NCBI GenBank assembly: GCA_937928005.1
Contig: CALFVD010000019.1
Location: 1-50,289 of the forward strand
DNA: 50,289 nucleotides
Direction: 5' to 3'
Source: an uncultured Neomegalonema sp.
GTDB lineage: Bacteria > Pseudomonadota > Alphaproteobacteria > Rhodobacterales > Rhodobacteraceae
In this document: positions 39,345-47,069 of the stretch, piece by piece
Numbering within the stretch: position 1 is the stretch's first letter
How the letters are laid out: every line of letters starts with the position of its first letter
Translations under genes and position numbers: made by a program
The notes under the pieces: generated by a model
What the model was told of the DNA's origin: nothing
Database searches by the model: none
The model's input: only the letters and a program-made list of their open reading frames with translations

Positions 39345-39422
39345 TCAGGCGAGTGTCACCCGATTAGAGATGACACCCGTAAGTCCCGCGACAGTCCCGT
39401 TGACCTTATTCCCACTGACCAT
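39345..39422 (-). CDS. unlisted 25-codon ORF with an exceptionally strong ribosome site
   Basis: ATG to TGA, 25 amino acids, beginning MVSGNKVNG and ending ISNRVTLA, with a Gly/Thr/Val-rich middle (TVAGLTGV). No family is recognised and no signal or membrane helix is convincing. Support comes from what surrounds it: 16 bases complementary to the 3' end of 16S rRNA ending just before the ATG, a stem-loop at 39321-39335 (TCGGGC and GCCCGA), and a terminator with minus-strand polarity 57 bases beyond the stop. It is divergent from ubiD and convergent with the BLUF gene. It could encode a peptide, or be part of a small RNA. Translation is strongly suggested but not shown. Confidence 0.6.
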   Translation of the reverse strand: MVSGNKVNGTVAGLTGVISNRVTLA

Positions 39423-39438
39423 TGGATCACCTCCTTTC
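39423..39438 (-). promoter_or_regulatory. 16-base Shine-Dalgarno match
   Basis: The minus strand reads GAAAGGAGGTGATCCA directly before the ATG, complementary to the whole 16S rRNA 3' tail. GGAGGT is six bases from the start codon. No other gene in the window has more than seven or eight such bases. Confidence 0.75.
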
Positions 39439-39459
39439 AATTGTTAAAACCTTCAGAGA

Positions 39460-39488
39460 AGATGACGAACGAAGCAGGCTTTTGCAAG
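39460..39488 (-). promoter_or_regulatory. possible RpoH-type promoter of the 25-codon ORF
   Basis: On the minus strand CTTGCAA (39488-39482) and CGTCATCT (39467-39460) are 14 bases apart, near the heat-shock sigma pattern CTTGAAA and CCCCATnT (one and two mismatches). The spacing would place transcription start about 15 bases before the ribosome site and give an RNA of about 200 bases. Confidence 0.3.
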
Positions 39489-39574
39489 GCCGTTTTTATC
39501 AGGAGCCTGTGACTTTTCGGCGGTCGATCTACGCCACCCACGCTATACATCCCCCACATATAAGGGAGAGCGAT

Positions 39575-41107
39575 ATGGCGGCGTATTCGAGTCTGCGGGA
39601 TTTTATCGACCGGCTGGAGAAGGATGGCGATCTTGTCCGCATCACAGAACAGGTGTCGATGGACCGTGAGATTACCGAGATTCATAAGCGCGTCCTCCAT
39701 GCGCGCGGCCCCGCGCTCCTGTTTGAGAACGTCACGCATGAGGACGGACGACCCGCCGAGATGCCTGTTCTTGTCAATTTGTTCGGCACCGTCGAGCGGG
39801 TGGCGCGCGGCGTGACCCTTGGCGGCAAGGAGCGGCGTACAGGGCATGATCTGCGCGAGGTCGGCGAGTTGCTCGCCTATCTGAAGCAGCCCGAACCCCC
39901 GCGCGGCGTGCGCGAGGCACTCGATCTGATCCCCCTTGCCAAGACCGTTCTGACCATGAAGCCGAAAAGCTGGGGCGGCATGTTTGGCAAGACCGCCCCT
40001 TGTCAGGAGGTTGTCCTTACCGGCGATGATATCGACCTTGACCGCCTGCCGATCCAGACCTGTTGGCCCGATGAGGCTGGGCCGCTGGTGACATGGCCGC
40101 TGATCGTCACGAAAGGGCCGTCCGGCAAGCGCGAAGATGACTACAATCTCGGTATCTACCGAATGCAGAAGTTGAGCAAAAACAAGCTCATTATGCGTTG
40201 GCTCAAGCATCGCGGCGGGGCGCAGCATCACCAGCGATGGAAGAACGAGAGGCCCGAACCCCTACCAGCAGCGGCGGTGCTGGGGGCGGACCCCGGTACG
40301 ATCCTCGGTGCGGTGACGCCTGTGCCCGATACTCTCAGCGAATACCACTTTGCGGGCCTGTTGCGCGGTAAGCAGGTTGAACTCGTGGACTGCAAGACCC
40401 AACCGATCAAAGTCCCCGCCACCGCCGAAATTGTTCTTGAAGGCTATGTCTCCTTGGACGAATACGCCGATGAAGGTCCCTATGGCGACCACACCGGCTA
40501 TTACAATTCCGTCGAGCCATTCCCGGTTTTCACCGTCACCGCCATCACGATGCGCCAGAAACCGATCTATCTGAGCACCTATACGGGCCGTCCGCCGGAC
40601 GAACCCGCCATTCTGGGCGAGGCGCTCAACGAGGTTTTTATCCCGCTGTTGCAGGGTCAATTCCCGGAAATCGTGGATTTCTGGTTGCCGCCGGAGGGGT
40701 GCAGCTACCGTATCGCCGTCATCTCGATGAAGAAAGCGTATCCCGGCCACGCCAAGCGCGTGATGATGGGCGCGTGGTCCTACCTGCGCCAGTTCATGTA
40801 TACGAAGTGGATCATCGTCGTTGATGATGACATAAACGCGCGTTCTTGGGATGACGTCTGGTGGGCCGTCACCACCCGCATGGACCCCGCTCGCGACTGC
40901 ACCGTCATCGAACATACCCCCATCGATTATCTCGATTTTGCTAGCCCTGTCAGTGGTCTAGGTTCCAAAATTGGCCTTGATGCCACCGACAAGATGCCCG
41001 GCGAGACGAACCGCGAATGGGGTCGCAAGCTGGAGATGGATGAGGAGACCGTGGCAAAGGTTGATGCGATGTGGGAGAAATTAGGGATCGATCTGCCGGA
41101 TCGCTGA
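39575..41107 (+). CDS. ubiD: UbiD-family decarboxylase (4-hydroxy-3-polyprenylbenzoate decarboxylase)
   Basis: A 510-aa prenyl-FMN-dependent decarboxylase of ubiquinone biosynthesis, close in text to E. coli UbiD. Typical segments: [90 protein letters not shown] and [28 protein letters not shown]. The start [10 protein letters not shown] has AAGGGAGAG about five bases upstream; an in-frame TTG 153 bases earlier has no ribosome site and overlaps the minus-strand ORF. UbiX, which makes the cofactor, is not in the window. Confidence 0.96.
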   Translation: MAAYSSLRDFIDRLEKDGDLVRITEQVSMDREITEIHKRVLHARGPALLFENVTHEDGRPAEMPVLVNLFGTVERVARGVTLGGKERRTGHDLREVGELLAYLKQPEPPRGVREALDLIPLAKTVLTMKPKSWGGMFGKTAPCQEVVLTGDDIDLDRLPIQTCWPDEAGPLVTWPLIVTKGPSGKREDDYNLGIYRMQKLSKNKLIMRWLKHRGGAQHHQRWKNERPEPLPAAAVLGADPGTILGAVTPVPDTLSEYHFAGLLRGKQVELVDCKTQPIKVPATAEIVLEGYVSLDEYADEGPYGDHTGYYNSVEPFPVFTVTAITMRQKPIYLSTYTGRPPDEPAILGEALNEVFIPLLQGQFPEIVDFWLPPEGCSYRIAVISMKKAYPGHAKRVMMGAWSYLRQFMYTKWIIVVDDDINARSWDDVWWAVTTRMDPARDCTVIEHTPIDYLDFASPVSGLGSKIGLDATDKMPGETNREWGRKLEMDEETVAKVDAMWEKLGIDLPDR

Positions 41108-41122
41108 CTTTCTGACTTCAAT

Positions 41123-41195
41123 GCGCTTGATGCAGATGCGGGATCTCCCGCGATTTGAGGTCGATCCCCCGCATAAGGAGGCCCGCATCAAGTGC
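41123..41195. repeat. nested inverted repeats between ubiD and the cupin gene
   Basis: CTTGATGC at 41126 pairs with GCATCAAG at 41185 (extendable with G-U pairs to 11 bp). Inside lie the 14-bp palindrome GCGGGATCTCCCGC (41138-41151) and two copies of CCCGCAT (41168, 41182) that can both pair with ATGCGGG at 41136. Several alternative folds are possible. No T-run follows. No named riboswitch is recognised in this 202-bp gap. Confidence 0.5.
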
Positions 41196-41309
41196 GGAGC
41201 AGGACGAGTTCTTCCAAGCGGTTGCCGTGTGACTCTATTCTAACGCTTGACCGCAGCCTTATGACCGCATCACGATAGCACATCATCCCCTCAACAGGAG
41301 GCTGTCACC

Positions 41310-41678
41310 GTGAGCCAGCGCGACGAATTCCACTCCCTGAACGACCTGTCCGACGGGCTTCTTCGCGAGCTTGCCCCCGGCCTGACCACGCGGATATTTC
41401 CCGGTGATCAGGCAATGCTCTCCATCGTCGATATTGCCCCCGATGCCGAGGGGAAGGTGCATCACCACCCGGAAGAACAATGGGGCGTTATGCTCGAAGG
41501 GTCGGGTATCCGCGTACAGGGCGACGAAGAAATCCCCGTCTCCAAGGGCGATTTCTGGCGCACGCCGGGCGATGTACCCCATACGATGCGGGCGGGGCCG
41601 GAAGGCGCGCGTATCCTCGATATCTTTGCGCCACCACGGGCCGAATATCGCAAGGCGGGATCGGGATTTGGGGCATAG
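41310..41678 (+). CDS. small cupin-domain protein, GTG start
   Basis: A 122-aa single-domain cupin. Motif 1 has the metal ligands in KVHHHPEEQWGVMLEG (two His and a Glu) and motif 2 the fourth in GDVPHTMRAG, so it probably binds iron, manganese or zinc. The start is GTG with AGGAGG eight bases upstream. Function unknown; it precedes an aldehyde and an alcohol dehydrogenase. Confidence 0.85.
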   Translation: MSQRDEFHSLNDLSDGLLRELAPGLTTRIFPGDQAMLSIVDIAPDAEGKVHHHPEEQWGVMLEGSGIRVQGDEEIPVSKGDFWRTPGDVPHTMRAGPEGARILDIFAPPRAEYRKAGSGFGA

Positions 41679-41679
41679 C

Positions 41680-41770
41680 GGCCCTGCGTAATGCGGCGGA
41701 GGTTGAATTGGAAGGCTTTGATCGCGCCGTAACCGATTACGAATTGAAACGCGGTTTTGAGAGGGCATGA
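41680..41770 (+). pseudogene. probable C-terminal remnant of a glutamine-synthetase-family gene
   Basis: Between the cupin and the aldehyde dehydrogenase an open frame ends RNAAEVELEGFDRAVTDYEL then KRGFERA and a stop just before the next ATG. The pattern ExxxFxxxVTDxE near a C-terminus recalls glutamine synthetases of the GlnT/PuuA kind. No start codon with a ribosome site exists, and further upstream the frame is a shadow of the cupin. GS-family genes are common beside glxBCD and such dehydrogenases in relatives, so a deleted gene is plausible. The match is short and by eye. Confidence 0.4.
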
Positions 41771-41771
41771 C

Positions 41772-43148
41772 ATGACGAAAACCCTGAAATGTGTCTCGCC
41801 CATCGACGGCTCGGTCTATGCCGAACGTCCCGTCCTGTCGCGCGATGAGGCGGTGGCGGCGATTGAGCGCGCGCGTAAGGCACAGGCTGATTGGGCCGCG
41901 CGTCCGCTGGCGGAGCGTATCCGCTTGGTCGAGGCGGGAGTTGCAGCCATTGGTGCGATGAACGATGAGATCGTGCCTGAACTCGCATGGCAGATGGGGC
42001 GTCCTGTCCGCTATGGTGGTGAATTTGGTGGTTTCGAGGAACGTGCGCTGCACATGGCGTCGATTGCCGAGAATGCACTGGCGGATATCGAGGTCTCGGA
42101 CGATACTGCATTCAGGCGCTATATCCGGCGCGTGCCGCACGGTGTCGTGCTGGTCGTCGCGCCATGGAATTACCCCTATATGACCGCCATCAACACCGTT
42201 GCTCCGGCCTTGATCGCTGGAAATGCGGTGATCCTGAAACACGCGACTCAAACTTTGCTGGTTGGTGAGCGTATGGCGCGGGCCTTCCATGAGGCGGGCG
42301 TGCCAGAGGACGTATTTGGATGCGTGTTCCTCGACCATGACACAACATCGGCCCTGATCGCCGCAAAATCCTTTGATTTTGTCAACTTCACGGGTTCGGT
42401 CGGGGGTGGTATCGCGATGGAACGCGCCGCTGCGGGAACCTTCACTGGGCTAGGGCTGGAACTGGGGGGTAAAGACCCCGGATATGTCATGGACGACGCG
42501 GATGTCGATGCCGCTGTTGATACGCTGATTGACGGGGCGATGTTCAATTCTGGCCAGTGTTGTTGTGGCATTGAGCGTATCTATGTCGCGGAATCCCTAT
42601 TCGATGCTTTTGTTGAGAAAGCCGTCGATATCGTCAACGGCTACATCCTCGGCAACCCGTTGGATGAGGCCACTACCCTTGGCCCCATGGCGCATATCCG
42701 CTTCGCCGAGGAGGTGCGCGCCCAAACGGCGGAGGCTGTCGCAGCAGGCGCAATCGCCCATATTCCAACCTTCGCGGCGGATGACGGCGGCGCGCATCTA
42801 TCGCCGCAAATCCTGACAAATGTTACCCACGACATGCGCGTGATGCGTGACGAGAGTTTTGGCCCCGTTGTCGGCATCATGCCCGTCAAGGATGATGCCG
42901 AAGCCATCGCCTTGATGAATGATAGCCATTTCGGTCTGACCGCCTCGCTCTGGACCCGTGATATCGACCGGGCTGCGCGCATTGGCGATGCGGTCGAGAC
43001 GGGCACCGTCTTCATGAACCGCGCCGATTACCTCGATCCGGCCTTGTGCTGGACGGGATGTAAGCAAACTGGGCGTGGTGGCGGCCTGTCGGTCATCGGT
43101 TACCACAATCTGACCCGCCCTAAATCCTATCACCTAAAGAAAGCCTGA
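41772..43148 (+). CDS. aldehyde dehydrogenase family protein
   Basis: A 458-aa NAD(P)-dependent aldehyde dehydrogenase. It has APWNYPYMTAINTVAPALIAGNAVILKHA (cofactor site), FTGSVGGG, the general base Glu in LELGGKDPGYV and the catalytic Cys in NSGQCCCG (three Cys in a row). The C-terminal FGPVVGIMPVKDDAEAI is typical. It starts at the ATG after GAGGGC and is followed three bases later by an alcohol dehydrogenase, so the two may oxidise an alcohol to an acid in sequence. The substrate is not known. Confidence 0.92.
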   Translation: MTKTLKCVSPIDGSVYAERPVLSRDEAVAAIERARKAQADWAARPLAERIRLVEAGVAAIGAMNDEIVPELAWQMGRPVRYGGEFGGFEERALHMASIAENALADIEVSDDTAFRRYIRRVPHGVVLVVAPWNYPYMTAINTVAPALIAGNAVILKHATQTLLVGERMARAFHEAGVPEDVFGCVFLDHDTTSALIAAKSFDFVNFTGSVGGGIAMERAAAGTFTGLGLELGGKDPGYVMDDADVDAAVDTLIDGAMFNSGQCCCGIERIYVAESLFDAFVEKAVDIVNGYILGNPLDEATTLGPMAHIRFAEEVRAQTAEAVAAGAIAHIPTFAADDGGAHLSPQILTNVTHDMRVMRDESFGPVVGIMPVKDDAEAIALMNDSHFGLTASLWTRDIDRAARIGDAVETGTVFMNRADYLDPALCWTGCKQTGRGGGLSVIGYHNLTRPKSYHLKKA

Positions 43149-43151
43149 GCG

Positions 43152-44303
43152 ATGCAACTCATCGGAAATTGGTCATACCCTACCGCCATCCGCTTCGGCG
43201 CAGGGCGCATTGCTGAAATCGGCGAAGCCTGCGCGGCGGCAGGCATAACCCGCCCATTGCTGGTCACGGATCGCGGCCTTGCCGATCTGCCTGTCACCCA
43301 AGGCACGCTCGACCGGATGGAGGCGGCGGGGCTGGGCCGTGCGATGTTCTCGGATGTTGATCCTAACCCGACCGGCGAGAATGTCGATGCGGGGCTGGCC
43401 ATCTATCGCGAGGGCGGGCATGATGGTGTGATCGCTTTCGGCGGCGGTTCTGGCCTGGATTTGGGCAAAGTGCTGGCCTTCATGGCGGGCCAGACGCGCC
43501 CAATCTGGGATTTTGAGGATATTGGCGATTGGTGGACCCGCGCTGATGCGGACGCGATTCATCCCATCGTTGCCGTTCCTACGACGGCGGGAACCGGCTC
43601 CGAAGTGGGCCGCGCCAGCGTCATCACCAAGGCTGATACGCAGGAAAAGAAGATCATCTTCCATCCAAAAATTCTGCCCGCCGTCGTCATCTGCGACCCA
43701 GAACTCACCGTCTCAATGCCCGCCAGCATTACGGCAGGAACCGGCATGGATGCCTTCGCCCATTGTCTGGAGGCGTATTGCTCGCCCCATTACCACCCCA
43801 TGAGCCAAGGTATCGCGCTGGAGGGGTTGCGGCTGGTCAAGGAATATCTGCCTACCGCCTACGCGATCGGCTCTGATATTGAGGCCCGTGCGCATATGAT
43901 GAGCGCGGCAATGATGGGGGCAACGGCTTTCCAAAAAGGTCTTGGCGCGATCCATGCGCTCAGTCACCCCGTCGGCGCGCAACATCACACTCATCACGGC
44001 ACCACAAATGCCGTCGTGATGCAGCCGGTCCTACGCTATAATGAAAGCGCGATACGCGGACGACTGGATGCGGCGGCGGCATATCTGGGCATTAATGGCG
44101 GCTATGATGGTTTCTACGCCTTTGTTGGCGACCTGAACGACCGTTTGGGCATCCCCAAATCGCTGACGGCTATGGGCGTAACCAACCCAGATATCGACCG
44201 CTTATTACGCGATGCTCTTGCGGACCCCAGTACGGGGGGCAATCCGATCAAGATGGATGAGGCGAACACGCGAAAATTGCTGGAAGAATGTTTGTTAGCC
44301 TAA
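43152..44303 (+). CDS. iron-containing alcohol dehydrogenase
   Basis: A 383-aa group III alcohol dehydrogenase. The nucleotide site is GGGSGLDLGK with PTTAGTGSEVGR. The metal ligands are Asp and His in GMDAFAHCLEAYCS and two His in GAIHALSHPVGAQHHTHHG. Text matches the family that acts on small alcohols and hydroxy acids. The gene begins three bases after the aldehyde dehydrogenase stop. Confidence 0.93.
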   Translation: MQLIGNWSYPTAIRFGAGRIAEIGEACAAAGITRPLLVTDRGLADLPVTQGTLDRMEAAGLGRAMFSDVDPNPTGENVDAGLAIYREGGHDGVIAFGGGSGLDLGKVLAFMAGQTRPIWDFEDIGDWWTRADADAIHPIVAVPTTAGTGSEVGRASVITKADTQEKKIIFHPKILPAVVICDPELTVSMPASITAGTGMDAFAHCLEAYCSPHYHPMSQGIALEGLRLVKEYLPTAYAIGSDIEARAHMMSAAMMGATAFQKGLGAIHALSHPVGAQHHTHHGTTNAVVMQPVLRYNESAIRGRLDAAAAYLGINGGYDGFYAFVGDLNDRLGIPKSLTAMGVTNPDIDRLLRDALADPSTGGNPIKMDEANTRKLLEECLLA

Positions 44304-44337
44304 GTAGGGATTCTTGGTGGTGCCAACGAATGTGTGC

Positions 44338-44793
44338 TCAGCATTTTGCCTGTGCAGCTGCGCCGATTCCGTCGATGGCTTCTAGCACGCCATCCCACGC
44401 TAGCAGGATCGAAGCGTGGCGATTTTTGTAATCGCGGGCGGGGGTTAGCACCTCCAGCCCGTCCCACATTCCGGCGGGGGCATCCGCCCCCTGCTTGAGC
44501 ATTGCGTGCAGGGCATCGCGTCCTTGTGCAACCTCGTCACGGCTCGCCCCAATGACCTTCGCCCCTAGAATCGCCGCCGAAGCCTGCCCTAGTGCGCATG
44601 CTTTTACGTCCTGTCCATAGGCCGCCACTTTCCCATGCGCCATTTCGACATCGACCGTTACGGTCGATCCACAAAGTGGCGAGCGTTTCATGGCGCTGCC
44701 GTGTGGCTCGGCCAGACGCTCCGCATGGGGCACGTCTGCGGCCAATGCGAGGATGCGCTTGGAATATAGGCTGATGAGGTCGGCGTCGGCCAT
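44338..44793 (-). CDS. NifU-like iron-sulfur scaffold-type protein
   Basis: A 151-aa protein of the IscU/NifU N-terminal fold. Two of the three IscU cysteines are kept (RSPLCGSTVTVDVE and VKACALGQASAAIL); the third is replaced (NRHASILLAWDG), though a Cys is the last residue. This form is common beside hisI in Rhodobacteraceae; whether it holds a cluster is unclear. AAGGAG lies about seven bases before the ATG. It diverges from hisI across 91 bases. Confidence 0.85.
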   Translation of the reverse strand: MADADLISLYSKRILALAADVPHAERLAEPHGSAMKRSPLCGSTVTVDVEMAHGKVAAYGQDVKACALGQASAAILGAKVIGASRDEVAQGRDALHAMLKQGADAPAGMWDGLEVLTPARDYKNRHASILLAWDGVLEAIDGIGAAAQAKC

Positions 44794-44884
44794 GATCGTC
44801 TCCTTTAGAAAGATGAATATAGCGCATGACTCGCCTTTCGCCAAACTAGACGATAAGTCGCGGGAAAATGCTCTGGAGAACACC

Positions 44885-45247
44885 ATGTCTATCGACCCCA
44901 AAACGCTGAAACTCGATACCAATGGTTTGATCCCCGCCATTGCGCAGCAGCATGATACGGGTGAAGTGCTGATGCTTGCATGGATGAACCCGGACAGTAT
45001 TGCCGAGACCCTGCGCACGGGCCGCGTCACCTATTGGTCGCGCTCGCGGCAGGCGTATTGGCGCAAAGGGGAGACATCGGGTCATGTCCAGCGTCTTGTG
45101 GAAATGCGGATAGACTGCGACCGCGATTGCCTGCTGATGTTGGTCGATCAAACCGGCCCAGCCTGTCACACTAATCGCCGCTCCTGCTTCTACACACGGG
45201 TAGAGGAAGGTGGGGAGACAGTGTTGACTAAGCCATTGAAAGAATAG
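44885..45247 (+). CDS. hisI: phosphoribosyl-AMP cyclohydrolase
   Basis: HisI, 120 aa, third step of histidine biosynthesis. It contains GEVLMLAWMNPDSIAETL, GRVTYWSRSRQAYWRKGETSGHVQ, the metal site RIDCDRDCLLMLVDQTGPACHT and the final Cys in RRSCFYTR. The ATG at 44885 has GGAGA upstream and gives family length. It is the short, single-domain form without HisE. Confidence 0.96.
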   Translation: MSIDPKTLKLDTNGLIPAIAQQHDTGEVLMLAWMNPDSIAETLRTGRVTYWSRSRQAYWRKGETSGHVQRLVEMRIDCDRDCLLMLVDQTGPACHTNRRSCFYTRVEEGGETVLTKPLKE

Positions 45248-45318
45248 GTCATTAAAAGAGAATGGCGCAAACACTGATCTACTACGCATCAAATTTCATG
45301 ATTGATAAGTGGGTAGCG

Positions 45319-45358
45319 GCGTCCGTTGTGATGCAAAATTCGCTAAAGCGCGTCCGTT
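45319..45358. repeat. paired direct repeats upstream of glxB
   Basis: GCGTCCGTT occurs at 45319 and 45350, each followed within two bases by GATG. The 31-bp spacing is three helical turns, so the copies face the same way. They lie 60-100 bases before glxB and could bind an activator; no regulator is known. Confidence 0.35.
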
Positions 45359-45421
45359 CGATGATTTACACGGGCGTTGGCTGGCCCTAGCGTCAGTCCA
45401 AATAAAATGGGGATGCGCGCG

Positions 45422-46318
45422 ATGTGCGGGATTGTCGGATTATTCCTGAAAAACGAGGCGTTGCAGCCAGAGCTTGGCCGTCTGACGGCCTTGATGTTGC
45501 ACGAAATGTGTGAGCGCGGGCCGGATTCAGCGGGTTTTGCCATCTATGGCGGCGGCGATGAGCGGGCTAAATTAGTCCTGCTGTCGAAGACTGGTGAGGC
45601 CGATTTCCCGGCGCTTGGCAAACGGCTTGGTGAGGCGCTTGGCGCGGACGTCGATATCGAAACGCTGCACGATCATGCCATTCTACGCACCAATGCAGAG
45701 GGGCGTGCGGCACGCGGCTGGATTATCGAGAATGCGCCGGATGTGACGGTCCTGTCGCTTGGTAAGTCCATTGAAGTCTTCAAGGGTGTTGGCGATCCCG
45801 ACCGCGTGGCCAAGGATTTTGGACTGGCCAAACGCAGCGGCACCCACGCCATTGCCCATACCCGCATGGCCACCGAAAGCGCCATCACAACCCAAGGCTC
45901 GCATCCGTTTTCGACTGGCGCCGATACCTGCCTCGTCCATAACGGGTCGCTGTCTAATCATAACAATCTGCGCGAAATCCTCGCCGCAGGAGGGGAGCGG
46001 TTCCAGACTGAAAATGACTCGGAAGTTGCCGCCGCCTATCTCGCCCATCGCATGGCCGAGGGCGACACCCTCAACGAGGCATTGGAAGGCGCGATCCGTG
46101 ATCTCGACGGTTTCTACACCTTTGCTATCGGTACGGCGGATGGATTTGCCGTGTTGCGCGATCCCATCGCTTGCAAACCTGCGGTCATTGCCGAAACCGA
46201 TGACTGGGTTGCCATGGCCAGCGAATTTCGCGCGATAGCGCCGCTGCCGGGGGTGGAAAATGCCAAAATCTGGGAACCTGAACCCGCTCGCATCTACTCG
46301 TGGAGCCATGCGGCATGA
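45422..46318 (+). CDS. glxB: GlxB/MgsA-type class II glutamine amidotransferase
   Basis: A 298-aa Ntn-type glutaminase domain. Cys2 in MCGIVGLF is the nucleophile after Met removal; RGPDSAGF, IAHTRMATESAITTQGSHPF and VHNGSLSNHNNLRE are further active-site text. It corresponds to the amidotransferase part of glutamate synthase, kept as a separate subunit in GlxBCD and in N-methylglutamate synthase (MgsABC). It releases ammonia from glutamine for the GlxD active site. The next gene overlaps it by ATGA. Confidence 0.93.
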   Translation: MCGIVGLFLKNEALQPELGRLTALMLHEMCERGPDSAGFAIYGGGDERAKLVLLSKTGEADFPALGKRLGEALGADVDIETLHDHAILRTNAEGRAARGWIIENAPDVTVLSLGKSIEVFKGVGDPDRVAKDFGLAKRSGTHAIAHTRMATESAITTQGSHPFSTGADTCLVHNGSLSNHNNLREILAAGGERFQTENDSEVAAAYLAHRMAEGDTLNEALEGAIRDLDGFYTFAIGTADGFAVLRDPIACKPAVIAETDDWVAMASEFRAIAPLPGVENAKIWEPEPARIYSWSHAA

Positions 46319-47004
46319 CCACAGATAACGCCACGCGCAATTCTAACCTCGATCTTGATAATCTGCCCCTGCGCGACTTGAATGCCGCTTTGCAAGGGGC
46401 GGAGGAGGGCGGCTTTACGGTCCTAAATCCCGGCGGTGCCCATGCGCTTGCCTGCGGTCTTGATGCGCCCGTCGAGGTGACGATAAAGGGCCATGCGGGC
46501 TATTACTGTGCGGGAATGAACAAGCACGCGACCGTCACCATCGAGGGCAACGCCTCCACCGGTCTCGCTGAGAACATGATGAGCGGCACCGTCCGCGTAA
46601 AAGGTAATGTCAGCCAATCGGCGGGGGCGACCGCCCATGGTGGATTGCTGATCATCGAGGGCGATGCCTCCGCCCGTTGCGGTATTTCGCTCAAGGGTGC
46701 GGAGATCGTGGTTGGCGGCTCGGTCGGGCATATGAGCGCCTTTATGGCGCAGGCCGGAGCGCTCGTCGTCTGCGGCGATGCGGGTGAGGCGCTGGGGGAT
46801 TCAATCTACGAGGCTCGCCTTTACGTGCGCGGTACGGTCGCCAGCCTTGGCGCTGATTGCATCGAAAAAGAGATGCGCGACGAACACCGTACCCAACTCG
46901 CCGACCTACTTGCGCGGGCGGGCATGGATGCCGATGTGGCGGATTTCCGTAGATACGGTAGCGCGCGGCAGCTCTATAACTTTAAGATCGACAATGCGTA
47001 TTGA
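46315..47004 (+). CDS. glxC: GlxC/MgsB-type GXGXG protein
   Basis: A 229-aa right-handed beta-helix, equivalent to the C-terminal domain of the glutamate synthase large subunit. The repeats carry GxxGxG patterns (VTIKGHAGYYCAGMN, VTIEGNASTGLAENM, VRVKGNVSQSAGATAHGGLLIIEGDAS). It is thought to hold the other subunits in place. It is coupled to glxB by ATGA. Confidence 0.92.
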   Translation: MTTDNATRNSNLDLDNLPLRDLNAALQGAEEGGFTVLNPGGAHALACGLDAPVEVTIKGHAGYYCAGMNKHATVTIEGNASTGLAENMMSGTVRVKGNVSQSAGATAHGGLLIIEGDASARCGISLKGAEIVVGGSVGHMSAFMAQAGALVVCGDAGEALGDSIYEARLYVRGTVASLGADCIEKEMRDEHRTQLADLLARAGMDADVADFRRYGSARQLYNFKIDNAY

Positions 47005-47069
47005 CCCCTTGTTTTCCGCGCCCCCGGAACGCGCTGCGCTTGTCCGGGGTTGCACGAAAGGCTGACCTG

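Noticed and set aside
39423..39438. Plus-strand match to the 3' end of 16S rRNA, possible rRNA fragment
   Set aside because: The sequence on either side does not resemble 16S rRNA; the match is better read as a Shine-Dalgarno on the minus strand.
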